Shown here in pieces: positions 44,178 through 56,535 of a DNA stretch of 61,599 nucleotides. The notes under the pieces were generated by a model, which was not told the DNA's origin, did not search any database, and was given only the letters and a program-made list of their open reading frames with translations. The position numbers and the translations under genes are program-made. Every line of letters starts with the position of its first letter. Position 1 is the first letter of the stretch. The DNA comes from Fonsecaea monophora (Eukaryota > Ascomycota > Eurotiomycetes > Chaetothyriales > Herpotrichiellaceae): the NCBI RefSeq assembly GCF_001642475.1, contig NW_019174080.1:1-61599 (forward strand), read 5' to 3'.

Positions 44178-46068
44178 ATGTCTTTAGCAGATGCAAAGGA
44201 TGGTGGGTTGCCTGTCAACCCAAGCCGACCTGAGACCTACATCAGTCCGTCACAGCGGAAGCTTTACGATCCCGGTGTAACTTTCGAGGAATACGTGCAC
44301 TACGCCAACCGCACCAGGGAAGAGGAGAAAGTCCAGCAACATATTACTGATGGAGGGATCATGCAGCAAGTTTTCAGGAGGAAATCCTCAGTCACAGCGG
44401 AAGGAGTGCCAGTCAACAACGGTGGTGATACAACTGCTGAAAAGGAAAACACTGAAAAATCTGTGCTGCCTGGGACAGACAGTCACGACAGTCAAGAGCC
44501 CACCCGGCCACGACGCAGAAGCATCTTGTCCAGACACAGCCTGGTCACTGAAGAGGAATGGCGAAATGCATCCCGGGCATTGAGGACCGCCAGTTGGGGA
44601 GCCGGCTTCTATCTCATCACTACAGATATCCTAGGTCCTTATGGTGTTGGATTTGCTCTAGGAACCCTCGGCTGGGGTCCGGGGGTCGCTCTCTATACGG
44701 TCTTCGCCTTTATGGCTGGATACTCTGGCTATCTTCTGTGGCAAGTCTATCTCGGCCTCGACTCGTATGAATATCCCCTCCGCAACTACGGAGATCTGGC
44801 TTACCGCACCATGGGCACAACTGCGCGATATGTGGTGAACATTCTCCAATCGATCCAGCTACTCCTCATCACAGGTCAAGTTATCATCCAAAACGGCCAG
44901 GGTATCTCGCAGACATCCAAGTTCAGGCTCTGCTATGTCGTCTGCGTCGTCTTGTTCGTTATTGCGGGCTTCTTCATGGGCCAGGTCCGTACCCTGCGAA
45001 ACTTTGGCGTCTTCTCCATGGTTGCCGTGGGCCTCAACTTGCTGGTGATATTCATCTCCATGGGTGTCATGGCTCACTCGCCTCCGAATTATGCTATCAG
45101 CGTCCTTGGCTCCGCCGGCTCAGCCGTCAATCCCGCCACCATCGCACCAGACGAGAACGGCGTCTACCCATCCATCATCCACTATGGTGGCCTCCCAGAC
45201 TCGAGCAACTTCGTCGGCGCCATCAACGGCCTGATGAGCGGTGTGTTCGCGTACGGCGGGGCGCAACTCTTCGTCGAAATCATGGCCGAGATGCGTCGCC
45301 CATGGGACTTCATCAAAGCCATGTGGGCGGCACAATTTTTCATCTACGCCGTCTACCTCATCTATGGCTGCTATGTGTACCATTACCAAGGCCAGTACAG
45401 CTTTACCATCGCCTACATGGGTCTTTCTCCCTACGGATTTCAAGCGGCCTGCGACATGTTGGTCGTGATTTCAGGGTTGATCGCAGCGGGATTGTACGGC
45501 AATATTGGAATCAAGGTGCTCTATAATCAAGTTCTGCAGGAATTGTTCAATGCGCCACCCTTGACATCCAAGCCGGGGAAATATCTCTTTAGTGCGATTG
45601 TACCGGTGTACTGGTCTGTGGCCTTTATCGTCGCGGCCGCTATTCCAGTGAGTGTCCTCCCTCCGGTCAGATACTGCGTTTTCTTGCACTCCCTAACCAT
45701 GAGATTAGGACTACTTTGGCTTTGTCTCCGTTATTGCAGCCTTTTGTATTGTGCAGTTCAGTTACTCGTTCCCACCCATCATCCACCTTGCCTACACCAT
45801 GCAAAGGAACTCGATGACACCGGGCGACGGTTTCAATGAACAGACGGGTCAAACTGTCCGGAGCGAGCATGGTATAAAGAGGTTGATTAAGGGATTCTTC
45901 GCGGACAAATGGTACATCAATGTGTGGCACATTATCCACGCGGGCGGTGCGTTGGCGACGGCGGGATTGGGCGCGTACGCGGCCATCGAAGGCATGATTG
46001 AAGCATTCAAGAATCCTCAGGTGAATTCTTTTACATGTACAAGTCCTCTGGATTTGTCGGCCGCTTAG
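44178..46068 (+). CDS. AAAP-family amino acid transporter
   Basis: Model: join(44178..45647, 45709..46068), 609 aa. A hydrophilic N-terminal region of about 130 residues (SPSQRKLYDPGVTFEEYVHY, later RRRSILSRHSLVTEEEW) precedes a block of about eleven membrane segments. It starts RTASWGAGFYLITTDILGPY, the typical first helix of amino acid/auxin permease (AAAP, Aa_trans) proteins. The intron (GTGAGT donor, CTAAC branch, TTAG acceptor) falls inside a membrane helix, joining VAAAIP to DYFGFVSVIAA. The C-terminus runs HAGGALATAGLGAYAAIEGM and ends in a short non-helical tail (KNPQVNSF). Proton-coupled amino-acid transport at plasma membrane or vacuole is expected; substrate unknown. Confidence 0.92.
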
Positions 46069-47563
46069 GTACGAGGAGAATGAGGAGAGGATGCTGGCTT
46101 TGGTTTCTTTTTTGTGAGAGTTAAGATGGTGAGACGCAGCAAATACAATAGCAGTGGTTGGGTATTTGAATTCCCAATGACTTGCTTGGTGTATGGGATT
46201 CCTGTTTTACCTGCGACGCGCACCTCCCGCCTTGTGTCATCTCCTGCAAATAATCTTGATTCCTTCCTCGTCATGTCTTTCGGAGGACTCGGCCTCTTTA
46301 TCGTCCACTGATCTCGCGCGTCTCACGAAGATGACAGGAGGGAAAGGCATCGTAGTCTTTATGAGGCGAGCTCAGTTTGATCAGTGCACCAGATCATGTT
46401 CAGTCAAGCGCTGGTTACGTGGGCACGGATGATCGCGCAAAGTGAGCGAAGGAGGTCGCAGTGGTCTGTGTCAGCCTTGGATATCCGAGACGCGTCATCA
46501 AGAAAACAGCAAACCGGTGAATAGACAGTCAGGCAGTGCATCCGACATCTAAAGCGTAATGCAATGCCATGAGACATGAGGGATAGCTCAGAGAAGAACT
46601 GGTGTGCGTTAGAGGAGGCCAAGTCAAGCTCGCCCAGAGTTTGTGGGACTGCGCAATCAAGCCTCTAGGCTGGGGCACAAGCCAAGGCCCACGTTCTATA
46701 AGAGCTGCTAAGCTTTTCTCTTGGGCACCAAATGCGTGAAGCTTTTACGGAGTAAGTAGGCGAACCGTGAAGCCCCTCCCCCTCCAAACTGCGTTCTCTT
46801 GCCAGCTGCTCGAGTTTATACGCTGCGAAAGACTGTGGGCGGACTGCGCGTCCTCTCTCCACGTCGAGGCGGAGTAGTAATAATGCAGGGACGAGGGCCA
46901 GGAGGGTGAGGAGGGACTGGGGTACGTCTAGCGCTCAGGTTCTGCTGTGTCATAGTATCGTTATTATTGGCAGAAACACGGCGTAGTAGAGGACGTTAGC
47001 CGTAGCCAATGTACCGACAGTTGTTCAATATTAAACAGTTGAGGCAGTGCTCGAGACGCAATCTCGCGAGGACACGCTTCGGCATCGGTGGAGCCCATGT
47101 TGCGCTGAAGGATGGACAATGGCCACCAAACGGGGTGGAGGTCAAGTTTTGAGACACGGTCGCTCGGCTCAAACTGGGAATCGTTTGACGCATGATCCAA
47201 AACATTTGCGTAGGCCAGTTTTTTTTAGGGGGTCAGGGATCGATCGACTGGGGCTATCTTTCTTTGTCGCCCTTTCGAACTCTCACTCTCTTGTCTTATC
47301 CAAACAATCTCGACGCACCACAACAAGACAATCGTCGCCATTCTTTTCCATCTTACAACCATCAGAATTTTCCGAAAGAGAGCCTGTGCAGGCACAGCGT
47401 CGACTTAGAATTCCCGTCCATCGCTTGCGCCCATTTCAATCGCCTCGCCTATTCTCATTGTAGATATTTTTACGCGCGACGAATCTGGGGCACCGTTTGA
47501 CCGTCATCAACCACCGTCGGTTGTCCGCCTTTACTCTCGTTATCTTCTTCCAACTCACACGCC
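46069..47563. other. Intergenic, 1.5 kb
   Basis: 3' flank of the AAAP transporter and a long upstream region of the GH76 gene, with a T8 run near 47219 and a CT-rich leader. No supported gene, RNA or repeat. Confidence 0.5.
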
Positions 47564-49009
47564 ATGAGGCTCCTGCCTCTGGCCCTTGTGCCTGGCGCAC
47601 TCGCCATTTCACTCGATATCAATGATCCCAGCAGTGTGACGTCGGCTGCCTCGTCAGTGGCATTTGACATGATGACTTCCTACACCGGGAACCAAACGGG
47701 CCAAGTTCCTGGACTCTTACCCGGTGGTTTGAGCTGCGATCCCAACAACCCGGCAATCTATTGTTGGTGGGAGGCTGGCGCAATGTTTGGCTCGCTCATC
47801 CACTATTGGCAGTACACGAATGACTCCTCGTATAATCCTGTGGTGACACAGGCGCTGCAATTCCAGCGTGGACCTGACAACAACTTCAACCCACCTAACC
47901 AATCGAAGAGTATGGGTGTCGACGATCAGGTTTTCTGGGCCTTTTCCGCCATGGATGCCGTTGAAGCAAACTTTCCAGAGTCCGATGAAGAAGACGCCCC
48001 GTCGTGGTTGTCGCTGGCTCAGGCCGTCTTCAACTATCAGAAGGCTTTGTGGGACACTAATACTTGCGGTGGTGGCTTCCATTGGCAGGTGTTCCAGTTC
48101 AACGCCGGGTGGAATTTGAAGAACGCTGTGTCTAACGGAGGGAATTTCCAACTCGCTGCACGACTCGCGTATGTGACGGGCAACTCAAGCTATGCCGACT
48201 GGGCGAACATGGTCTATGACTGGATGGAAACCAGTGCACTGATGCAAACGGATCCATCGAGCGGCGTTCTCTACATTTGGGACAACACCGATTCAAACAA
48301 CAACTGTACAGACCAGACCAGATATGTGTGGACCTATAACTACGGCACCCTTCTCGTGGGCTCCGCATACATGTACAACTTGACAAATGGTAGTTCCGTC
48401 TGGGAGGATCGAGTCAACACTATCTTAAACAGCACCTTCACATTGTTCTTCCCCTCACAATACGGGGGCAACATCTTGTCGGAAATTCAATGTGAATCGA
48501 CTCTGGTGTGCGACCAGGATCAAAAGAGCTTCAAGGCATATTTGGCGAGATGGTTGGCTGTGACCAGTCTGCTCGTGCCGTCTACAGCCCCCCAGATTAT
48601 TCCGAAACTCCAGGCCAGTGCGCAGGCAGCTGCAGGACAATGCGATGGTGGTGCCAACGGTCGTGAGTGCGGCATGCAGTGGTACACGAGCACTTGGGAC
48701 GGCTCGACTGGCGTTGGACAGCAGGTATGAATTGCTAAACTTGACGATCTCTTTTCTGTTACTAATGTTCCTCTCCAGATGGCTGCATTGTCCGTGATTG
48801 GCAGTGTTTTGAACTCACAAGCTCTGATGCCTAAATCCACAAGGACGGGCGCGACCTCGAAGAGTGACCCGAACGCCGGGTCCACGGCACCAACCAATCC
48901 TGCTGCCTTGCGTGACAATATCACGACGGGCGACAAGGCTGGGGCAGGAATCCTCACCCTCCTCATGGCAGCCCTTGTCATTGGTGCAGCAGTTTGGTTA
49001 GTAACATGA
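47564..49009 (+). CDS. GPI-anchored GH76 mannan endo-1,6-alpha-mannosidase (Dfg5/Dcw1-type)
   Basis: Model: join(47564..48724, 48779..49009), 463 aa. Signal peptide MRLLPLALVPGALA, mature start about SLDINDPSSV. The GH76 domain has YCWWEAGAMFGSLIHYW, the catalytic aspartate pair in MGVDDQVFWAF (Asp120-Asp121), CGGGFHWQVFQFNAGWNLKN and YVWTYNYGTLLVGSAYMY, all diagnostic. Many NxS/T sites. The C-terminus has a Ser/Thr/Pro linker and the hydrophobic tail GILTLLMAALVIGAAVWLV, a GPI signal. Dfg5/Dcw1 enzymes act at the plasma membrane, cutting the GPI glycan and transferring wall proteins onto beta-glucan; they are needed for wall assembly and hyphal growth. The intron has a GTATGA donor. Confidence 0.95.
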
Positions 49010-49520
49010 TATCAAGAGGGTTTCTTGGGTACGGCGCCAGAACTGAGATGAGGGTCTCGGAGGGGATCTGTGCCATTCATGATCTATGTCTCTATTTTTT
49101 TAGAGTTTGGACACACAAATTTCACGGTCTGGGCTGCTTCCGGTGTGTTTGTATATTACTGGAAAGGGCAGGCACATAAAACATGCGAACCGATGCCATA
49201 GCATAGTTGATTCCAACATTGACGAAATTCAGGGCTTCGAAGAGCCTCTCCCAGCTGGAAGAATTGCGTAAAACCCGCTGCTTTGGGATAGTTGCTGCGC
49301 TAGTACCTCATCCTCTAGGGCGGCAAGTCTGTGTCTCGAATTGGGACGACTGCGGAGACGCAGTGCGCACTTGGGCAATGAAATAATTCTTCAGCAGCAC
49401 ATATTAATTTCGGTCAAGAAACAGAGGTTGCTCAATCACCCCCGCGTGTTTTCAATCTGGAATCAAAAATCCTGTCCCGATACAAGTACCTTTGATTTGC
49501 GTCGCAGCAGCCTCGACAAG
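49010..49520. other. Intergenic region
   Basis: Between the GH76 gene and the eIF3k gene on the same strand. Nothing recognisable beyond flanking leader sequence. Confidence 0.5.
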
Positions 49521-50481
49521 ATGGGTTACGCCTTCGATAAATGCAAGGAGAGGCCTGCGCACATTGACGAGATCCTGAACGGCCTCAACCGCTATAACCC
49601 TGAGACGACGACCACTTTCCAGGAATACGTCAACCAGCAGTGCGAGGAAAAGTTCTTTGACGCATACGCAAGTCTCGCTCTGCTCAAACTGTAAGGAGTC
49701 CCGTGTGCTGGCAGCTAGCCACCCTCCTAAAAAAAAGCCCCGGCGATTTCACATGATGAAGAGAATTTTCATACCACGTTTCCTATTACCTGACTTGTCC
49801 CTCGGGAACTATGGAGAGTTGTATTATTAGCTCTATCTGATGCCATCTCATACTTTGGAGAGCCTCAAGTCAAACCGGTTTTGGTAATGCAGCGACCGAC
49901 ATGCTAACCTGGACTGTAATAGATACCAATTCAATCCTCAACTCCTACACCCCGAGACTGCGACAAACATCCTTGTCAAAGCGCTGACCGTCTTCCCCTC
50001 ACCATCTTTCTCCCTCTGCCTTGCGCTTCTCCCTCCCTCGACTATCCCCTACAGCCCTGGCAACACCTCGATCCCCACCACGGATCTCACTGAATCAATA
50101 CAAAAGCTCACCCGACTAAACACCCTGCTCGAGTCCGCTCAGTACGAGGCATTTTGGTCTACGCTAGAGTCAGACGACCTTTACTCAGATCTCTACGCCG
50201 ACGTCGTTGGATTCGAAGACTTGGTGAGAATACGTATCGCGGGAGAGGTGGGAAAGACCTTTCGACAAATCGACCTCAGTGTATTGAGCGGATGGCTGGA
50301 TTTGAGGGGGGATGCGTTGACAAAGTTTGCCCAAACAGCCTGCGGCTGGAGGGTCACTGGACAACAGGTAGACATTCCAGCGAACGCAGAAAACGAAGCC
50401 AAGAGTGAGACAAAAGGTGAAAGGGTTGGAGTGGATATGTTTGGTCGAGTGTTTAGGAGAGGCTATGAGGCGCCCGCTTGA
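49521..50481 (+). CDS. Eukaryotic translation initiation factor 3 subunit K
   Basis: Model: join(49521..49690, 49923..50481), 242 aa. Exon 1 encodes MGYAFDKCKERPAHIDEIL, then NRYNPETTTTFQEYVNQQCE and ASLALLKL. After an unusually long 232-nt intron (GTAAGG donor, TAATAG acceptor) exon 2 gives YQFNPQLLHPETATNILVK. Then come LTRLNTLLESAQYEAFW, ADVVGFEDLVRIRIAGEVGK and SGWLDLRGDALTKFAQTACGW, closing with the PCI/winged-helix end (RVGVDMFGRVFRRGYE). This is full-length fungal eIF3k. It is a non-core subunit of eIF3 on the 40S ribosome, paired with eIF3l. Filamentous fungi keep it, while budding yeast lacks it. Confidence 0.96.
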
Positions 50482-51380
50482 GATACAGAGCGAAGTTTTT
50501 GTTGACGACATCCAGGCCAGGAAATCACAGCACCTGGAGCTTTTTGGTCATCCAAATAGCTGTGGGTTATTGTGGCTTCCACATGCTGCCCAGGAGCGAT
50601 GAGGCTCTGGTAGCGTCCTAGTCGAGGCCGTCCCCCTGTCGAATGACGCTATGTTCGTCCAGGAGTTGACGAACGTCTCTTGAACTCGGTAACAGTCTCG
50701 ATGGGCTTATCAACCGTGGATGACGTTCATTTGCCTGGAGATGAAAAGGAGAATCATGATTAATGGTTGCAGAATACGGGAGTCCGTTGGCGCAATTACG
50801 AGTCCAGTGACTAGAGTTGGCTCACGAAACAGAGTTGCCGTAGACTGCAATATTGCAGCAGCAATTCAAAAATACATTGATGTCGAATTCCAAGGACGCT
50901 TAGAACATCGCGTGCATCGCTCGCGTGTCAAAATCAACCCCGGGGGGTTTAACCCTAGGCCCCAGGCGAGAGACTAGTGGACTATAGGGCTAAAGTATTC
51001 GCTAGTAGAGCAGGTTTAGCTAAATTCATGGGGCCAGTTGGGCGGCGAGGCGGAAGCTGCACCCAGTGGCGGAGTGCCAGCCAGTCTGGCCAAGTGACAC
51101 TCTGACACTCACTCTAGCCTGAGGCAGCGATGACATCGTTCACCCCTTCAAAAGGTCTTGGATCTGATTCACCTTGTCACCTTGCTGGCCCCCTTCTTCG
51201 AACAACATGTGATCATCATCAATCACGTCCGGCATCTTACTCTTCATGTTTTCTGACTCTGTACACATCTCTTACTTCAAACGGACCATCATTCCAATAT
51301 CTTGATAGTGCGAGAGCTCTGATGACGGCAAATTGACCTCCTGCATCTCCGGCCACTCCCTCGTCTTACTCACCACCACC
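50482..51380. other. Intergenic, 0.9 kb
   Basis: Between eIF3k and the F-box gene on the same strand. No supported gene. Reading frames across it are short and lack domains. Confidence 0.5.
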
Positions 51381-52875
51381 ATGATCGCACAGACACCGAC
51401 CGCCTTGCTATTACTACACCTCCCCGATGAGGTCCTGATTAACATCTTCAGCTACCTCGATTTCCGAACCCTGTGCAACGCGACTCTAGTCTCCAAGCAC
51501 TTTGACGACCTGGCGGAGCCCTTCCTGTATCACACAATTGAGGTGGTCAGTGGTCGTCAAGCCTCTGCCCTGTCAGCCAGTCTATATGCAAATCCCCGCC
51601 GCATCTCATGGATTCGCTCGCTGCTCGTCTCCACTAAGTTTGGGGAGGATCATGGCCTGAGCACATTGCCAACTCATATTTTCATGATGCGAAACCTCCA
51701 AGACCTGTGTCTCGAGACGCCCGACTGCAATGCGAAATTCCCCGAGGAGAGAGTAGGCTGGGTCAATCTGCAGGACCGGTATGAGCGCATCTTCGAGGCA
51801 GCTTCGGCGGCAATACCCAACAGTGTGGAGCGGGCCCTACCCAATCTGCGAAACTGTAGGTATTCTGGACCCGATCGTGTTCATCCTCCAGCTGATCACT
51901 ATTTTAGGCACCTTACACTTCGTTGACGGTCTAAAGGAGATCTATTCTATGACCAAATACGCAATGCTCTTCTTGCACCCGAATCTGCGCTCGTTGACAA
52001 TGTCGTGCGCGAGCACCGACTTTCCCGACCAACTGCTGCGACAATTCCAGGGTGACCCGGCACTCGTCAGATCGACGAACCTCGAACACCTACATCTCGA
52101 AGAATGCGATATTTTCTCGCCTACCTTGGAAATTCTGTTGAGTTTCCCTCGAGCATTGAAATCGCTCAAGATTAGTGAAGGCATTCGCTATGACGGCATG
52201 TTTACTAGGAACAGTCGCATGCACGGCAACGTATCACCCGGGACCTTTGTGGATGCCATAGCCAAGCACTGTACCCGCTCGCTTGAGCACTTGTCTTTGA
52301 GCCTGGGATACTCGAGACCATCTCATCAACCATTCAGCCACCCCGGCCAACATCTCAATCTATCAGCCTTCCGTGCTCTCAAGCAACTTGACCTCGATGT
52401 GCGGACAGTCAACCTGATCAGGGTACGAGCCGTGTGCGATCACGCCACGTGGCGCAGACTCCCGCCGAACCTCGAGACTCTCAAAGTGTTTGGTATTCCA
52501 TTGGGCGATCGACCACCGTTTCACGCTCGGCGACGGGTTTGGTTTCCTTTCGAAACATGTATCGTGACCGACAAAGCGAAGCATGGAGTACAACTTCTCA
52601 GTAACTTGGTATATTCATATGAATATTACAGAGAAGACGACGAGCCTAGATTGACCGTGTCCGAGGATGGAGAAACGGAGGAACAAATCAACCAGGTTGT
52701 ACTCGCACAGCGTCTGATGGTCGAAAAATGCAGAGAACTGCAACCCGTTTTCCAAAAGGCCGGTGTGAGGCTTGAAATTGAAATGGTGGCTTTGCCTAAC
52801 GGATTCATCCCACCATATTTATTCACAGAGGACAAGCCAAAATACTTCACACTGTGGGAGTCGGCTGCGAGATGA
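51381..52875 (+). CDS. F-box protein
   Basis: Model: join(51381..51855, 51908..52875), 480 aa. The F-box is near the N-terminus (about 13-52): LPDEVLINIFSYLDFRTLCN, then VSKHFDDLAEPFLYHTI. It would bind Skp1 in an SCF ubiquitin ligase. The remainder carries irregular leucine-rich segments (RNLQDLCLE, NLEHLHLEECDIFSPTLEIL, RALKQLDLDVRTVNL) that may form a substrate-binding surface. The intron (GTAGGT donor, TTTTAG acceptor) joins LRNC to TLHFVDGL. Fungal genomes hold many such lineage-specific F-box proteins; the target is unknown. An in-frame ATG at 51333 would add 16 residues. Confidence 0.88.
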
Positions 52876-53865
52876 ACAACTGGAGACGGACCAATATTAC
52901 TACAGTGCTCCTTGGCTCATCAAAACCCGAGCTGGAAATTTCTTGGTTGTTGATTAAACATCAAACTTGAGGTACCAGGCCTGAACAGAAAAGATCCAGT
53001 TGTCAAAATGCCCGAATCCGGGACGCAGAATAGACTGCCAATCAGGCACACAGCTCACTGATACACTCTGACGTCGCAAACGAGCCTCGCTGACAAAGAA
53101 GATATGGATATCCAACAAACGTGGCGGGTGTGGATGAGACCGGCGCGCCATTCGCCCGACTGGGCCACCGCGGCACCACGGTTATGTAAGATCAGTAACT
53201 GAAATGCGCCTCTCCCCTAAATCGCATGTGACATATACCTATTCAAGCGGCAAGGGTTGCAGGTCTACCAATCCGCTCAGTCCGAGGAAATCTAACGACC
53301 AAAGGGCCTGTGGGGTTCTAGATTGGTTTATCATGGTGTGAGGTGACTCATCCATCTCTGTCGCATTTGCTCGGCTGGTTTCTTCCGCAAGGGGCGCCAA
53401 CTACTACTAGATTCAGCTACTGGGTACAGCAGCCTCGTCTGGTCCTCTACCACGATTACATTTTTCTCCTTACGGCAGTAGTGGTCGGGCCGCTACAACC
53501 AACAGCGATGCCAATGCTTCGAGTCTCAGTTGCTGACAATTCGGTATTGTATGGTGGAAATGCTTCAACCCTGGCTCGACTAATCATCCTGCCCAATACA
53601 AGAGCCCTGTTGCGCTGCAGGCTCTCCAGATGTCCACTTTTCCTACGGGCGCATCATAAGCTACACAACGTCGGTCAAATATCGTTCCCTGCATGATTAA
53701 GCACAGGTATAGTATGGGGGTCTGCAACGCTAAAAGAAGGCCTGAAGTTGTACCATCCCAATAAGAAGGGAACCTGCTGCTGGTCTTTTCCAATCCGTTC
53801 GTCTTCATCCCTGGTTCGACTTTCCTTGTTGCCCAAATCAATCCTCACGAGACGTAACTATCAAC
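52876..53865. other. Intergenic, 1.0 kb
   Basis: Between the F-box and MFS genes on the same strand. A 65-codon minus-strand frame at 52954-53151 (ending QAWYLKFDV) might be the relic of a gene end but is not convincing. Otherwise empty. Confidence 0.45.
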
Positions 53866-55859
53866 ATGACGAAAGCAATTCTGGATGCGATCCAAGACGC
53901 ACCTTTGGGGCAAGCAATCAATTGGATAACCAAAGGCAGATTCTTTGCTTTTCCAGAACAAGACCCCGGCTTCTCCATCCCATGGGAACAGGCCACTGTG
54001 AATGAAAAAGAAAAGGAGATCGAGTCTACCCCAGATGTGGATGTCAGTCGCCACACCAGCCATACCACCAGTCCGCATCCTGTTTCTCGCGAACAGCCAC
54101 ATACAAATCGTGAGGATATCGAAGCTCGAAACCTGAGTACTATTCCAACAGCCAACTCCGCTGCTCGAGGAGAGTTCACAGTTGTTACCACGCGGACGAG
54201 GACCAGAGAACAGACACTGCCATATTCTCGGGAACGATTCGAAGTTGAACAAGAAGAGGCCATCGAGCGTCGACAAAGCAGCGTTATCGCCCCTCAGCGA
54301 ACCGCGGACGGCATCATCCTGGTGGACTGGTACACCACTGATGATCCAGCAAACCCCCAGAATTGGGGAAGCTGGAAGAAAGTCTGGGTTTCCTTTCTCA
54401 TCTTTATGTATACCTTCGCGGTGTACTCTGCCAGTGCTATCTACACCTCGGCTGAACCTCAGGTGATGGCAAAATTTGGCGTGGGACAGAGTAAAGCAAG
54501 CTTGGGACTGAGCATGTATGTCCTGGGGTATGGCTTTGGCCCCATGTAAGTTTGATCCTGCATGTCCCCTCCAACGCCTGTGTGTTGTTCACGATGCTCA
54601 CATGGTTTGATTCAGGATCTTCTCCCCCCTCTCCGAGCTCCCGGCCATTGGGCGAAATATTCCCTACATCATCTCCTTCGGCCTCTTTGTGATCCTTTGC
54701 GTGCCTACCGCACTAGCAAATAGCTACGCATCTTTGCTCGTGCTGCGATTCCTGACCGGTTTCATGGGGAGCCCTTGTCTCGCTACCGGTGGCGCATCCA
54801 TGGGCGACATGTACGGCCTCTTGAAACTTCCCTATGCTCTTACGGCATGGGTCGCTGCAGCATTTTGTGCGCCTGCGCTGGGGCCCCTTTTGTCGGGCTT
54901 TTCGGTTGTTGTAGAAGGCTGGCGCTGGGCATTGTGGGAAGTCCTTTGGATGTCGTCCCCAATCTTTGTCCTCATGTTTCTCTCCATGCCCGAAACCTCC
55001 GCCAACAACATCCTCTTGCGCCGCGCACAACGTCTCCGAAAACTGACGGGCAATCCGAACTTGAAGAGCCAAGGAGAGATCGACCAAGGAACCATGTCAT
55101 TCTCCAAGGTCGCGATAGAGCAGATGTGGAAGCCCATTGAGATCTTCTTGAAGGATCCCGCAGTCTTCTTTACGAATGTCTACACGAGCCTGATATATGG
55201 TGAGTCCCTCCCTTACACTTTGCTGCCCAACCACATGCAGAATGCACATTGTGACTAATGCGCTCGGAACAGGGATTTACTACTCCTTCTTCGAGGCTTT
55301 CCCCCTTGTCTATGTCGGGATGTACGGCTTCAACATTGGCGAACTGGGTGTTGTCTTTGTCTGCATCGTCGTCGGCTGCGCCATCGGGACTCTCATCTAT
55401 GTGTCGTACGTGTACTTCTACCTCGAACCCGACATCAAGAAGAACGGCCTTCGTGCCCAAGAACACCGTCTTGTGCCAGCTCTTTTCGCCACCACGCTCT
55501 TGCCCGCAGGAATGTTTTGGTTCGGCTGGACATCCACGCCACATATCCACTGGATCGTGTCCATTATCGGCATCACGTTCTACGCCGTGGGCGCCTTCAT
55601 ACTCTTCCAGTGCATCTTCATGTACCTGCCACTCACCTACCCACAATATGCCGCCTCTCTCTTTGCAGCAAATGATCTATGCAGGTCTGCTCTGGCTGCC
55701 GGGAGCATCATCTACGCGCACCCACTGTACGTCAATCTGGGTATCGGTCGAGGCATCAGCGTGCTCGGCGGCCTGCTCTGCGGCGGTGTCATCGGCATCT
55801 GGGCGCTCTGGTACTTTGGCGCGTCTCTGCGTGCGAGATCCAAATTTGCCATGAGCTAA
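53866..55859 (+). CDS. MFS transporter, DHA1-type (Flu1/Tpo1-like drug or polyamine exporter)
   Basis: Model: join(53866..54545, 54616..55199, 55273..55859), 616 aa. A long acidic/Ser/Thr-rich cytosolic N-terminus (about 160 residues) ends with VDWYTTDDPANPQNWGSWKK, the hallmark just before helix 1 in fungal DHA1 exporters. Twelve membrane segments follow. The conserved loops include PQVMAKFGVGQSKASLGLSM, GFGPM|IFSPLSELPAIGRN (formed across intron 1), LVLRFLTGFMGSPCLATGG and the MPETS motif. Intron 2 joins SLIYG to IYYSFFEAFPLVY. Likely a proton antiporter at the plasma membrane for polyamines, azoles or similar compounds; the substrate is unknown. Confidence 0.95.
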
Positions 55860-56535
55860 TCTACATGGAAAGAGATCCTTCTCAAGGATTGATTACGATG
55901 GCGTGAGTGGGTTTCATGGGGTCTCTGTAGCTGGGTTTTTACCCTGTTGCCCTTTTACTTCCCAACTTGAAGTGCCGCAAAGTACGGACTAGAGACGTGG
56001 ATGGACAACCGGGATTCCACAAAAGGAGATGGCACCCCTTTCTTCCTTTTCTTTCTCTTTACATTCGTTCGGCACGGACGGAGTTTCTATCGTCTCGTCA
56101 CGTAATCTCAGCACACCCCGGCTTGTCTTTCCTAGACCAGGACTCGATGGTAATGATGTTGATAATGTATATCTCACTATGCCGGTGGGGACTTGTGAGA
56201 AAGGCTCAAGCAGGCAAGCAAGCAGGGGAATGAAGGGAGGCCACTTTTTGATTATACATACCACTTAATAAATACTTGGCATAGCGGGGGGAAGGCTTTC
56301 AAGGAGGGCTCGGAAATGACAAATGACAAATGACACTAGCTTATGAAAACACCTCGAGATCATGGAACCAGACATGTGGCATGCGTCCATGATAGAGGTG
56401 CAAGTTCGAGGAAATAGGCTCCAGCAGAGGCCGATAGAATCTCCAGCTTAAATTCAATTTCAATTCATGCTATCAATCATTTGGTAGCCATTGCTCAAAA
56501 CTCGGTGGACTTTCTTCGCGGTCTTGGTGCTCTAT
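55860..56535. other. Convergent intergenic region
   Basis: 3' flanks of the MFS gene (plus) and the PPR-like gene (minus). It contains an AATAAA-type signal near 56266 and short AAATGAC direct repeats near 56320. No gene. Confidence 0.55.

Noticed and set aside
52954..53151. 65-codon minus frame ending FSVQAWYLKFDV
   Set aside because: It may be a relic of a gene end, but it is too short and isolated to call.
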